From Odontocerum albicorne (taxonomy: Eukaryota > Arthropoda > Insecta > Trichoptera > Odontoceridae): a stretch of DNA of 64,000 bases. Each line of letters opens with the position of its first letter. Position 1 is the stretch's first letter. The notes under the pieces were generated by a model. The model did no database searches. It saw nothing but the letters and a program-made list of their open reading frames with translations, and was not told the origin of the DNA. The stretch spans positions 19,784,421-19,848,420 of the forward strand of contig OX463846.1 in NCBI GenBank assembly GCA_949825065.1, written 5' to 3'. The position numbers and the translations under genes were made by a program. Below are positions 22,901 through 61,811 of the stretch, piece by piece.

Positions 22901-25900
22901 TGGTGAGATTTATATCAAATGATTATTTATTGTTGAAAATTTTATACACACATGCAGAAATCTTAAAAGCAATTTTGTTAAAAAAAACATGTTACGAGTA
23001 GCTGCATCATCATAAGAGTATCGCTATTACTACTTTTACTTGACTTTTTAAGTAGCATGCTACTTAAGATTGAAAATAAGCTGTTACAGTTCTACTTTTT
23101 CAATGTAACTTGAACAACACAGCTCAACATTAATCTTTGTAAGGCAAATAGCATTAAATATGTATTTTAAAGACAGTAAAGAAATATGGCTCAAATATTT
23201 TTGATATTTAATATAGAACTAATGAATGTTCTCTTAATCTTTTAGAATGGCATCTTATTTGTTCAACCAAATTTTATTTTTATGAAGAACAATAGTTTTG
23301 CTTTAATTTAGTTTGCTAAATAAGATACAATTTTATTGTTTGATTTTATGATATTATAGTAAAAGTCCGTTAATTTGAAATTCAGATTTACGAATTACAT
23401 AATCCCTAAAAAAACAATTAAAATTACGTGGCATTTCCCAATGGCTGGGAAAAGTAAAGTTTTATTGACATACTTCCGCAATATTGAAACATAATAACAT
23501 AATTAATGGTAATAAAATAAATAAAAATGCACATGCTATTTTTTATGAGCGGACAATTTAAAAAAAAACATTATAATTGTCACTTATTTGATTTTGACAT
23601 GGTCACTTGTTTACACAGATAAACTTGTTTATGTTTACACGCATAGTCAAATATGATGTTTCTGCTTTTTATTTGGCCCTGCACTTGATTACAAAATGAT
23701 TTTTACACCCTGAACTAGAGATTACTTGTGAAAGCAGATTTACTTTCTCGTTCTGGAATAGTCATACGCTGTTCCGATACTGGAACATCAATTTGCTTTT
23801 GTTTGAAAATTATAAATTTTTTTCAGGAGTTGAATATTCGTTTATACCAGATACCAAAGGTGTGCCTCTAGTGGCAGACATGTCTTCCAATATAATGTCT
23901 AGGAAAATTGATGTGTCTAAGGTAATCAATATTAACTTTTGCATGCATATTTCTTTTTTCTATTAAATATCTATATTTATGTGTCATGTCACCCTGGTTG
24001 TTTAATATTTACATAGATTCATGTGTGAAGGAACTACAGAGATCAATGGGGGGCATTCAAATGTCGAATGGGGATATGTGTGGATTGCTGTATGCTTGAT
24101 TAGTATAAGTAAATTTACGAGAGATGTGAAGTGAAAGATCTGAGAATGAATATTGCGAGATCTAAATTCATGGTGATAGAAAAGTGTGAAAGGAAAATTA
24201 AATGTGATATGTGGGTGAGCGATAAAAAATTAGAGCAAGTTAAGAAATTCTACTATATTGGTAGTATTTTCTCAGATGAAAGAGTTACAAGAGATATCAA
24301 ACAGCATGTAGTGATAGGAAACAAAGCCAATGGGGTACTCATATATATATATACTAGAACGGAACAGTATTAAAATTTGCTAAGATGATAGTCTACAACA
24401 GTATTATAGTACTTTGATTTATGAAAGTGAAACATGGATGTGGAAAAGACTGAAAAGAGTCGAATACATACTACAGAAATGCGTGCACTGAGATGAATAA
24501 ATGGGGTGACAATGTATGACAGAATATGCAATGTAGTGTATGACATGTATGACAGAATATGCAATGAATGTGTTGTGTGAAATTAGGGATGAATGTGAAC
24601 TTAAAATTAATGTATTAATTAAGATCAAGGAAAGTATTTTGAGATGGTTTGGACATTTTGAACGAATTAATGAAAAGAGAGTAACATAACAAATACAGTG
24701 CAAATGTTAGTAAAAGGCTTGGTAGATGAAGACCAAGGAACATATTGTTGGATTAAGTGAATGATATTTTGAAAGAAGGAAATATAGAAAGTCAGAGAAA
24801 TTGTATAAGTTGTATGAGAAGGTGTATGGATGTAGAAGATCCGAAATATGTGTGTTACGATAAGAAAGTCTGACACTCTCTTCTCTGACAAGGACACAGC
24901 GTGGTGATATATATGTATGTATGTATTTATACAATACTATTAAGACAAAATTTGTGTCCTAGTGGTGGAACACTTGTCTTTCACCTAAAGGTTTCAATTT
25001 CAATTCTTGGTTTTGACCAAAAAAATCTAAGTGTCCCTATCTGTTTTTTTATATGGTACATGTATACATGTATATATGCTTAATATCTCTCTGGTTGGTT
25101 AGCCTAATAGTAGAACGCTTTTATTTCACTCGGGGGTTTTGAGTGTGATTCACAATGTCCACCAAAAATAAAAGACTTGTCAGATTGTTAAAATATTACA
25201 ATAAATAAAAGTATAATATTATTTATACGATACAAACCTCACAAAACTTCTCTAGGTTGAAAAATATCTGGAATATTCTCTCCCCTTGGGAGTTGGCTTG
25301 ATCAGGAGAGTCATTAAGTCTAGAACTTTTGATAATCAAAGTTGCCTTTTATGTTATACCTGTTAAATTTTCGTGCCCTTTTGTATTATTTCTAGTTTCT
25401 TTGACTATCAAATAATATTTTGTTTTAATTTAAACTTTTTATTTTTAGTTTGGAGTAATTTATGCTGGAGCGCAAAAAAATATTGGACCTGCTGGAGTAA
25501 CTTTAGTTATAATCAGGGAAGATCTCTTAGGAAGAGCTTTACCAACCACTCCATCTATTTTCGATTTTAGTGTGATGGCAAAGGAAAATTCTGTTTACAA
25601 TACACCCCCTTGTTTTTCGTAAGTGCATAATTATATAATTTTTTATATAGATAGTTATTTGATGTAGTTTGGTCATATGTAGCGGTGTCCCTAAAAAAAT
25701 TATACACACTTGGAATGATTATAAATTCAGTATTTATTAAAATATATCTAAGATTAAAAGTGCAAACAAGCAAGGCCATTCTGGTCCATGCACGATACCA
25801 TGGAATCACAAACATTATGAATAATTTGTTTTGGTATTTGGGCTCATTCTCTTTCAATGGCTGCTCTCAATTCAATAACTGTTGCCAATTTTATGCCATA

Positions 25901-28364
25901 AATTTCATGTCATAGTCCATTGGCGTGAGGTATGGGGAGTGCGGGAGCTACCTATTCTATGCTACCTCTACTTCCACTCCCATCTGTTTGGAATATTTTT
26001 ATAAAGATAGGCCCTCACATTACAATGGTAGTGGGGAGGTGCACCATTTTAGAAAGATACTAATTAATCTATTACCAAACTAATTGTGGGACACAGATGG
26101 AAGGATTGGCTGGCTGAAGTGGAAATGGGTCGAGTGAGCATATTACTGGTATTTCAAATGATAGATTATGTGTTGAGAGTGGAGACCACACACCACTGAA
26201 AAAACATTTAACAAATGACTGGTTAGAATGAATGACATTAATTATTTTACTGGGTCAGTGAATGAAGGACGCGCAACACCAGGAGAAATAGAGAAGAAGA
26301 GAGCAGGCCGATAGTTTTTCTAATTTTTTACAACTGTAAATTTTCAACTTAATTCAATAGTCCTTTTTTTACTTCAGTAATGTATAAAAAATTATGGGAA
26401 ATTATTTTGTTATATTAATTTATTTTTAGGTGTTTTTCATGTATTTTACCATTTTTTTAAAGATTATGTGTTTTGTCATTCTATAAATTGATGAGACCAG
26501 AAGTCATTTTCATTTATGCTTCAACAAGAACATCAAGGGGTAAACTACTATAATTAGAAAACACATATAATTAAAACTTTTCGTAAATCTTAGTTGCATT
26601 TCATATCCTTAGTTGGTACCTGTTGAACTAATATTACTTATGGTTTTTAACCATATCTAGCAGAGCTGATTCTTTGAATGTTTTTAATAACCCAATTAAT
26701 AGAATTGTATTTCTTCTCTAGGTGTTGTTTTTCAGATTCTCAAAAGTTTTGTTTTAGTTTCTAACTTTAATGTCCTTTGAAACTGATATTTCATATCTGT
26801 ATCCCAGAGGCATAATACACCTCGTCATACACCAATATTGTTTAGCATTGTATTCTTATAATTATTTGCATTTTCATTTTTTAGAATTTATGTAATGGGT
26901 GAAGTTTTTAAATGGATTAAGAAAAATGGAGGTGTTGAGGGCATGGAAAAAAATGCCATTAAGAAATCAACAATAATTTATGATTTGATTGACAAATCAA
27001 ATGGATTTTACGTTTGCCCTGTCGAGAGAGAAGTGCGTAGTCGTATGAATGTTCCTTTCCGCATTGGAGGGGAAAATGGAAATGAAGAACTGGAAGAGGT
27101 CTTTTTAAAGGGTGCGGCTAATCTTGGAATGTTGCAGTTAAAAGGACACAGGTAATTTTTTTTTATATATAGAAAGTAAATAGTTTTAGATCTAGGTATC
27201 CTTAAACTATAGATAGTCGCTAACGATACCTAGATCTTCTCTAGCAGTAATGAAAATGGATGACCTCTGTGTCCAAATTATTAAGATATTTATTTTCCAC
27301 CTACGGACTTTGCGTTAGATATCTGATAGTATTCAATAAAAATAAATGAGTTCCAATTTGGTTTAGTTCATAAACAAGGTTATTGTTACCATTCTGTGTA
27401 TGGTAATGTTGCCAACACACACAACAAAAAACTGCAAGAAACATTTAACTGTAGTGGTTCAAACCCTAAAGAATGATTTATGGGGCCAAAGCCAATGTTG
27501 TCTCATGACTACTTTCTTCTGCATGCCCACATTAGATATCTAGAGGAGTAGATTACCATAAATATGAATGAATGGAAATGAAATACATTGTGATCTAAGT
27601 CTGGCAGCTTCATTCTCTATCTTAGTGAACTTAAACTAGACAGAGTTTTTTTAAACTTGATTATATTAATGAATTCATTTCTGGAGAACACATTGTCAAC
27701 ATGTGCGTATTTCAAGTTTCATTTTATTTTTTTAATTAACATCTATGTGTGACAGTTGTAACATTTCACCAAATACATTTGGATATTAATTGAATATATT
27801 TGGAGACAGTTTTAATGCCTTTTAAAGTGCTTTCTGGAAGCCTTTTTGTTCATTTGAACCAAAATTTCAGCGCCACGCTTTGTTTTTTTTTATTCTTCTC
27901 GTTTATAAAATGTGTTGAAATTTCAATAAGTGTTTTTTTATGTGTATTGAGTTATACGAATATATTTTGTTTTTATTTTTTTATATGTTACGGCACTGGG
28001 ACTCTTGAGCCCTGGCTTTATGTGTACTTATATAATATGTATGATAGGTAGAATGCATGGCTCCTTTCTGATACTTTTTGTGTATGAGTCATTTTAATGT
28101 TTATTCTTTTTGTAACAGGTTGATTTTGTATTCATGCCACTCAAAATTCTAATTCAAATTTAATTGTTGTAACAATTTTTAATAGTCAAAAGAGAACGTA
28201 CATTGTACTAAATAAATAAATATATATATGTATATCCAATAAACATTTTTTTAAGGTCTGTTGGTGGCATCAGAGCTTCGATTTACAATGCAGTAACATT
28301 AGCAGATGTAGAAGCATTGAGTGCTTACATGAAGAGTTTTCAAGAAAAGAATAACAAAAAGTAA
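16923..28364 (+). CDS. PSAT1: Phosphoserine aminotransferase, complete, 8 exons
   Basis: This PLP enzyme (class V aminotransferase) converts 3-phosphohydroxypyruvate and glutamate to phosphoserine and 2-oxoglutarate in the cytosol, step two of serine synthesis. Exons: 16923-16973, 19181-19311, 20337-20452, 22741-22902, 23827-23921, 25449-25618, 26885-27151, 28256-28364. All have GT/AG borders and sum to 1101 nt, or 366 residues, against about 370 for the human enzyme. Seen motifs: [17 protein letters not shown] at the start, [53 protein letters not shown] with the PLP lysine at residue 195, NTPPCFSIYVMG, VPFRIGG, and [17 protein letters not shown] near the end. A poly(A) signal (aataaa) follows about 35 bp after the stop. 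Intron 3 carries a mariner nested in a LINE; introns 2, 5, 6 and 7 also hold repeats. No broken residue was seen. Confidence 0.97.
18040..18300 (-). mobile_element. LINE L1 fragment, reverse orientation
   Basis: The reverse complement near 18215-18280 reads [28 protein letters not shown] in pieces. The [12 protein letters not shown] signature is the one that follows the reverse transcriptase domain in this family. It lies in PSAT1 intron 1 and directly faces the plus-strand copy that follows, so the two are converging fragments. Confidence 0.75.
18325..18555 (+). mobile_element. LINE L1 3' end
   Basis: The decayed frame reads [20 protein letters not shown], then [19 protein letters not shown], and the DNA ends 'ctctctcctctctgcctaccccggtaaagaaatggcgtgatggtatgtatgta'. 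It is the best-preserved 3' end of the family in this window. It lies in PSAT1 intron 1. Confidence 0.8.
20946..22152 (+). mobile_element. mariner transposon, 1207 bp, with both inverted ends and TA duplication
   Basis: The 5' end 'ttgggagtacaaattagttcgg' and the 3' end 'ggatcaaactaatttgtacacccaa' are inverted copies with few mismatches, and the TA target site is present on both sides (20944-20945 and 22153-22154). Full-length relatives are near 1.28 kb; the shortfall matches the internal deletion in the transposase. It sits in PSAT1 intron 3 inside an older LINE fragment. Confidence 0.93.
21119..22075 (+). pseudogene. mariner transposase, open frame with internal deletion
   Basis: The 318-residue frame starts [16 protein letters not shown] chose this ATG because the family begins there; 36 open codons upstream are not conserved. 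It has the HTH region, [24 protein letters not shown] (first catalytic Asp), [10 protein letters not shown] (second Asp) and [12 protein letters not shown] (third Asp). There are 34 residues between the second and third Asp, as in mariner. Between the first and second Asp there are only 65 residues where mariner has about 92, so roughly 27 codons just after GDEKW are lost in frame. No stop or frameshift was found. The protein is probably inactive for catalysis but could still bind its ends. Confidence 0.9.
22500..22690 (+). repeat. Diverged interspersed repeat, partner of 39600-39890
   Basis: The string 'gggttagttcccaatgtcctt..aataaatgttcacaatagtcatatgatagatcatctcagagttgg..ttttggagtcatgg' matches with gaps the string at 39745-39830 ('gagttaatcccccaacgcctttcaaataaacgattacaatagtcat..gattgtctcgggactggttcagccatgg'). 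No coding sense or clear ends were found. Confidence 0.35.
24060..24930 (+). mobile_element. LINE L1, longest fragment (reverse transcriptase C-terminal part to 3' tail)
   Basis: The frame from 24131 reads [20 protein letters not shown], then [23 protein letters not shown], then IGNKANGVL, then stops. Later pieces include [15 protein letters not shown] near 24640. The 3' end is 'ctctcttctctgacaaggacacagcgtggtgatatatatgtatgtatgt'. The gene order and motifs (YIGSIFS, RWFGH) are those of an RTE-like LINE after the YADD motif. This copy is dead. It lies in PSAT1 intron 5 and identifies the other L1 fragments in the window. Confidence 0.85.
25085..25205 (+). mobile_element. Possible tRNA-derived SINE fragment
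   Basis: 'ggttagcctaatagtagaacgc' resembles an A box and 'gggttttgagtgtgattcac' a B box, then an A-rich stretch. A similar head 'gtgtcctagtggtggaacac' lies just upstream at 24955. Both are decayed and I cannot tie them to families A or B. Confidence 0.3.
25680..25925 (-). mobile_element. Tc1/IS630-type transposase C-terminal fragment
   Basis: The reverse complement reads [10 protein letters not shown], a stop, then [27 protein letters not shown]. The pattern 'AIE.EWA.IP...I......M' is the C-terminal end of Tc1/IS630 transposases, with the Trp codon now a stop. The outer end 'ggtgtccctaaaaaaattatacac' at 25683 looks like its terminal repeat. It lies in PSAT1 intron 6 shortly after exon 6. Confidence 0.6.
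27188..27237. repeat. Perfect inverted repeat, 13-bp arms
   Basis: 'agatctaggtatc' at 27188-27200 and 'gatacctagatct' at 27225-27237 are exact reverse complements with a 24-bp loop, 37 bp after PSAT1 exon 7. It could form a hairpin in the nascent RNA near the donor site. Confidence 0.8.
27340..27570 (+). mobile_element. SINE family B copy, decayed
   Basis: The string 'gagttccaatttggtttagttcataaacaaggttattgttac' is followed by 'ggtaatgttgccaacac' and 'gggccaaagccaatgttgtctcatgac'. This is the same order as the copy at 14460-14790 but more diverged, with the tRNA head not recognisable. It lies in PSAT1 intron 7. Confidence 0.55.
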
Positions 28365-31164
28365 CCATAAATGATGTATTCCAATGTATGCTTGATAAAA
28401 TAAATTTATATTTTTTTAAAGATAAAAGTGGAGGAGATGAAATGAAAAATAAAAAATATTGAAAATATATCAGTTCATTTATTTCCATATACACACACAA
28501 CTTCACATTGAAAACATTCTTTTGCATTGTATGGACTGAAATTTTACAAAAATTAATATACATATTATATCATTAAAAAAATTAACTATCATATCTAAGA
28601 AATATAACAAAACTGACTGGTAAGTAAATATAATTAATCTCATTTACAGTTTTTCTTTTAACAGCGATTGAGAATTATGTAACTCTCTTAGAAGCATTAA
28701 GGGGAAAATAATTATTACAAATAATAATTTTTTTTCTTTCTAAAAGCTTGAATAGTTAATTTTGTTACAAAGTCAGTGAGCTGTTTTTTTAACATTTTTT
28801 TTGGAATCTAATTGTTTAGCTCCAAATTATGATGGGTTTTGCGAGTATGAGTGTATTAATAAAAAATAATTAAATGATTTATTTCACATATATACTAGGG
28901 ATTCTATTAAATTTTTCAAGAAATATAACAATTTTATTTTATGTGAACATTATTTAAGGGCTCATTAAAAAGAGTCCATAATTACAATCATTCACCGACA
29001 ATGTAAAAAAAATGTGTATGAGATTTGAATAAAATTTACAAAAATGATAAACTCTAGCATTCCCTAAAATTTTACGTATAGTACAGTTTATAAAAATAAA
29101 TATGGACATTTTATTTTAATTATGTAAATGTATTCTGGAATGATGTGAGAAACACAAAAAAAAAAATGAAACATTTTTTAAACTAATTCTGTTGCGAAAA
29201 TCTTAAAATTAACTTACAAATGGTATTCTGAAGTATTAAAATTAAAAATAAACTTTTTATTTTAGACACCAGTAGTGATTTGATAATATTAATTTTTAAG
29301 TAAAATGCAAATGTCGAAATCATCTTTAAAGAGCATAGAATCAACAAGTGTTACAATATAAAAAATCTCTTCTAAGGTATTTTTGTTATATCTTAAAGTT
29401 ATGAGTGCTATTCATAAAATATATTTACACAAAAAAACTTACAAATACATTGGTGAGCGTTTATACTATCTTCAGACACAGAATTCTAATAAAAATATAT
29501 TATGTATGTATAATATATAATTTAACATAAATAGCTATAATTACTTGGGTTATTTACAATGTGCAAAATTTGTTCAACATACATAATATGTCTGTATCAA
29601 GTTATTTTGATACATAATATTGAAAATATATATTTATATAAAATCATGGGTTAGTTCTTATCGGTAATTTATTATATTATAAATAAATCTAAATATTAAA
29701 ACAGTACGGTACTGTGGCGAGGTTTGCTAAGCAACATTTGATGTGTTCACGTGCATAACACAACACATATCAGCACAGCAGAACTTCAACTAGCCTGTTT
29801 CAAATGGGGTTTGTTTTCTTTTATCATTTATATATTACATATCGGCCATTTTGTAAAATATCAAATTAATGTGAAAGCATTTAAGAAACATAAAATAAAT
29901 TCAAATTTTAATACTGCTCAGAATGAACTTCCAGTTCAAACACTGGAAGAATAAGCTGGAACATGTTTCAGATGACATTAAAACTTTGTATTGAAAGCAT
30001 TACAAGTAAATAAAAAAAAATTACATTCATCAAAATGTTCTTGAATTTTTTTTAACAGAAGTCAATGATTATTGATTGTGTGAATGAATATTGATTGTGA
30101 AATGAAATAAAGTTGTATAAATCTCAATTTTTTTATAGATTTGTTAATATTTAACTTCAAAATATGATTTTTTTTATATAATTTGTTTAAAATATTAATG
30201 TACAAACTCTATTTTTATTTTATTTTATATTTTTAATCTGTCATGATCTTTTATTGGTAATAGATAGAAGTTCTACTGTAACATATTATTTTTTTATGTA
30301 CTCATATGATGGATATTTTACACCTGAACAAATGAATGTTTTTATAGGCAATGTTGCCAGAGTACCGCAATTACTAATAATAAATCTAATTTGATCTATT
30401 CAATTCTCATATGGCAGTGCCCTCTATCACCCTACGTATTATTTGAGCATTGTTGTCAGATGATCTCGTAGATCAAAATTAAGTCTGTTTCCAAGCATAT
30501 CGTTAATGTTATTTTAAAATGCCACAATGTATTATTAAACTTTTAATTAGAAAGATATGTATCAAATACAATAATTTAACACAGTAAGCAAAAACCCAAC
30601 CAAGTTTCCTTTTTGTTAATTATATCAACTTTTGACAGTGCGTATTGCTATTGAGCAAAACTTATTAATTATTACTCGATGGAAAATAGCTTTACAAACA
30701 AAATTTTGATTTAACTGCTGTATACATTCATTTTTTATACCTTAAAATAATCAGATCTTTTATATTCATAAATATGAAATAGTTTTAAGACTTGTGATTG
30801 AAATATTTTTTTTGCTTTAAATTAGAAGTAATTTTTCAGTAACTTGGAAACTGAAAGCGAAAGAATGTTTCTAATAACAAATTGTTTTCATTATGGCATT
30901 GTGACAATGCTTTATACTTGAAAAATGAGCTAGTTACAACTTGTCCTCTCCTTAATGAATGAATAATACAAAATATTAATTGTATTCAAGGTACAATTTT
31001 TTTAACAAAATCAATACTAATGCGATCACATTGCTTCTTCAATGTTCTTATTAATGATGTTAGCGTTGAGTTTTGAGTATTTTTATTGTCTTATTTTTTA
31101 AATACTGAAGTATATTTTACTCTTCACTGAGAATTTACTTTAACACTTGTATGATGAATCATTT
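28365..31164. other. Convergent intergenic region; probable 3' UTRs of PSAT1 and uif
   Basis: No exon is seen on either strand in 2.8 kb of very AT-rich sequence. PSAT1 (plus) ends just to the left and uif (minus) just to the right, so both untranslated ends must lie here. Candidate signals are aataaa on the plus strand near 28399 and several tttatt strings (aataaa on the minus strand). The true ends cannot be chosen by eye, so overlap of the two transcripts is possible. Confidence 0.6.
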
Positions 31165-58263
<27,099 letters not shown>

Positions 58264-58777
58264 CTGAAACAAAACAAATTCAATATTATTTTCTCGATTC
58301 ATAAAATAATTTCGAAGATTCTCTTCATAATTAATAATATTATAGTGTTCTTATTACGTTTATAAATATTTTTTTTCAGTATAAATAAATAAAGATTTTA
58401 AATCAAATTTTATCTTCAAAAAATAAGTAGAATTTTTTTAAACAATGTTCGCTGATGCGACTATTTTCAAGTATTTTTTTTTATCTTTGAATATAATTCT
58501 AGAGAAAACGCTAGTGCATTCATAATATATAATATTATAAATAAGCTAGAAAGCCACCGTTGTCAGTGTTTGGCACTTTGACAGAGAAGTTTCCAAGTGT
58601 CAATTGTCGCATTTAAATAAGTTTGACGAGTATCTGTTTATTGACACTTTCTTTTATATGGTAGACAATGCCAATTGTAATTATCATGTTATATTATTTA
58701 TTCGTAATATATTGCTGAGAATTTCAATAAATCAGTCTGTGTTTTTATTTCCAACAAAAACTGTAAACATATTATAT
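58264..58777. other. Region 5' of the first uif exon seen; no exon found
   Basis: AT-rich, with nothing coding on the minus strand that could supply the missing uif start and signal peptide. An acceptor (cag) borders the known exon at 58264, so the missing exon lies further right. Confidence 0.5.
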
Positions 58778-59335
58778 CTGTGGCATAGCGAGGGTCTTCT
58801 GCGCCTGGAGACAAGACGGAAAATCTGCGTCCCCTTGCACAGAGTAAATTAAGTGTCATTTGCGAATAATGTGGAAGCTCAACTTCCAAAGTATAGTAAA
58901 GCATATACATGCTTTTCAGTGTATAATGTATTTTAAGTATAAATAATAATATACCTTTGTTATTTTTTTAACACGTGTGTTACAAATATATGGTACAACA
59001 AAATGAACAATCAATGTACGCAATTCTGATATATACTAAAAACAGTAATTATCGAGTTATAAATCTAAAGTTAAAAAAAAAATAGTATCAGTTCTGGTTT
59101 CATTATTTTTTATGCTAAGTAGTTATTATTGTAGTTTCATGTCTTAAGTGCTAGCGAAAGCTAAAATAACAGATTGTTTGAAGTTTTGGACAAAAAAAAG
59201 GAGTCTGACATCGATAGATTGTGGCAAAATTAAGAAATGCTTTAGCAAATATTACTTTCGATTCCTAATTTTACGCTCTCCAAAGCTCTGCGTCCAGGGA
59301 CAACTGCCCCTCTTTACTCCTTTGTTACTTCACTG
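58778..59335 (+). mobile_element. hAT-type MITE copy 1, 558 bp
   Basis: It starts 'ctgtggcatagcgagggtcttctgcgcctgg' and ends 'tttgttacttcactg', an inverted and decayed form of the start. It shares long stretches with copy 2 in reverse, for example 'gcgtccccttgcacagagtaa' and 'acaacaaaatgaacaat'. Ends of the form 'cagtggcgtagc' are typical of hAT elements. Non-coding. Confidence 0.65.
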
Positions 59336-59603
59336 GGTGTATTGTGTAAAACAAAATAAATGCTAGATTTGAAAGCAAAAAATATGCAAAAGAACGCGAG
59401 AAAATACTCATTCCTTCGATTGTGTTGATATTCACAATACAATGGACATCGATATTTTTTTATGAATAGTTGTGAGATTACGAATAAATAATTTGTTCAC
59501 AATTGCTCAGTCTTATTTATTGGCGTTATTTAATACGTAGGCAACTATAATAGCATTTGAATGAAATTGACTGAACACAAAAAATACTGCTAGTAATTAG
59601 ATG

Positions 59604-60166
59604 CAATGGCGTAGCGAGGGATGGCAGGGAGGAGAGCTATTATCGGACGAAAGGCTCGAGGAGGTGCAAAGTCAGGGACAGAAAGTAAATATTTTTTTGG
59701 AAAGTAAATGCTTTTTCAGAAAGTAAATGATTTTTCTCGATTTGACTACACCGTAATTATTTTACCACAATTCTAAACAATGCCGTTTTTACTTTCGCTC
59801 GTACTTTGGACATGAAAAATATATTACCAATTTGAAACAACGAAATTAGTACTAATACTGAATAGTTTAGAATATTATAGCTTTTGAACAAAATAATTAC
59901 TGTCTTTAGTGTATTTTATAATTGAAAACATTGTTCATTTTGTTATACTATACACGTATATGTATATTAAATATGTGGAAAAAAAGAGTATTGTGATATA
60001 CGTGATTGCATAAATATACATTATGCACTCAAATGCACATACAGGCTTTATCTTGGGAACTTGACTTTCAACTTATTCCCACACGACACTTAGCTTACAC
60101 TTTGTGCAAGGGGGCGTAGATTTTGTTACTTGTGTTCAGGCACAGAAGGCCTTTGCTACGCCACTG
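59604..60166 (-). mobile_element. hAT-type MITE copy 2, 563 bp, opposite orientation
   Basis: It starts 'caatggcgtagcgaggga' and ends 'ctttgctacgccactg', giving about 16-bp inverted ends. Flanks 'attagatg' and 'attgaatg' may be a worn 8-bp target duplication, as expected for hAT. Internally it matches copy 1 reversed ('caagggggcgtagatttt', 'attgttcattttgttatac'). Confidence 0.7.
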
Positions 60167-60412
60167 ATTGAATGGCCGAGTCAACTAGCATAGTTATTCA
60201 GCTTGGGATAGCACTTAACAAATATAATATTCTCACTTAATTTTTTGGAGAAATAATAATAAAATACATCATCACATTCACGCCACCCTGTCTTTATAGG
60301 AGTCAGCCAGTTGATAGAATAGATTTTATTTTATTTTCTTTTACGTTAGTCTGTAAAATGTACCTACAATACAGCGCGAATAAAAAAATAGTCTGTCTGT
60401 AGTCGTATATTA

Positions 60413-60544
60413 TAGTCTGGGTTTGTTCTATAAGTTGGCCGCTGAGTTCACAGAGGCACGAGGCGGTCTCTAATATGGGTCACGAATAGTTCTGCCTCGA
60501 CAGAACCGGCTATGCAAATGTCATATTATCCTAAACCCAGACTG
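60413..60544. mobile_element. Possible small MITE with inverted ends
   Basis: 'tagtctgggttt' at 60413 and 'aaacccagactg' at 60533 are inverted copies bounding about 130 bp that is richer in GC than the flanks. The GC-rich stretch continues past the right end to 60600, so the border is uncertain. Confidence 0.35.
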
Positions 60545-60549
60545 GAACT

Positions 60550-61810
60550 CAACTGCACCGACTCGAGGCAGGGAGTTTGGGTCTCTTCAGGTGACGACTC
60601 GCGTGCCGTTAGTTACTCAATACAAATGCCTAAGTATTTTTCTATTCAAATTGTTGAGTAACAAACAAGTTTCTTTTAAATTTTGGAACAGATACTCGTA
60701 CGTATTTATAAAGGTAATATTTAAATATTGTTTTGCTTTATTAAGTATTAAAATGTGGAATTCAATAATTTGAGCGCTGGTCTGAACCATCGAACTCACG
60801 AACAAACTCAACTAGCTGATGGCAAATTAATGGACAGTTTTGTATAGCATTTCAATTGTACTCAATGCAATCAACCAGATCATCTTAAAATCCTCGAACA
60901 CAAAGAATCTTAATGGAATCATCTTATTAGTTAACCATTAAGAATTTAATTAGAATTTTCCGAATGCAAATTGAGCGTTCTATCACTAAGCCGCCGAGTC
61001 AAGATTGAAGACGCGAGAGACAAATCAAAATTTGTATAAATTTTTCGTAGCTTCCCTAAATAAGGGAGTCACGAGGTTTTATTACCTCACTTGAAAATTT
61101 GGAGAGTATGTGGTCTGACTGAATATAAATCACGAAATTTTAAGATTAGAAATTAGTATTTAGTTTGGATTATGAATTCAGGGCCTAGAGTTATATGATC
61201 ATCGAAGATAAAGAAAACTTATACCTACTTCGTCAAATCTGGCCGGGTTTTAACTTCCTTCAATGTTTGATACTTGATTCACGCGGAGAGAATAGTCGAC
61301 ACTCACGCTCCACTCAAACTCGACTCAGTCGGTCAGGTGTGTAATTATCGACTGATTGGCATGCAGGTAACCTAAAAATACCGAACGTTTGTGCTCGTAC
61401 GATCAACTGATTGATACTACTTTTGTTCCGGTATTTCCTATGTGCGTAAGGCTCGTGTACAACACTGTATTATTTAACGTTGTACTGCGTCGTATTTTTT
61501 TTTTAATAAAAAAACACACCACAGTCCTGTTACCTTTAGTTTGCAAGGGTATTCTACTGAATTTCGATTATTTTGCGAATACGCCTTATTTCTATTTTTT
61601 CCCTTAGCCCTAATGGTGCAATGTCAGCATTAAGTAAATAAATGCATGCGCTCATTAAAGCAAACTTAAAAAAACACGTGTTTTATTGTTGCCAGTGACT
61701 AATTTATGCATTACCATATATTGTATAATATATTTTTAAAATCAACCACAGAAACAACGTTAAAAAAATATCACATTTTTATTTCAGATATGTCCTATTT
61801 ATTTATTTAA
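60550..61810. other. Intergenic stretch, no gene seen
   Basis: No supportable exon on either strand. A patch near 61230-61400 is richer in CG dinucleotides ('cacgcggagagaatagtcgacactcacgctcc', 'gtacgatcaac'). It could be a promoter, possibly for uif on the minus strand, but no start exon is visible beside it. Confidence 0.35.
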
Positions 61811-61811
61811 C

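Noticed and set aside
24901..25083. ORF of 60 codons after the LINE tail
   Set aside because: It covers the LINE 3' tail and a SINE-like fragment; no coding evidence.
29751..29954. ORF of 67 codons in the convergent intergenic region
   Set aside because: AT-rich, no motif and no splice context; more likely part of an untranslated end.
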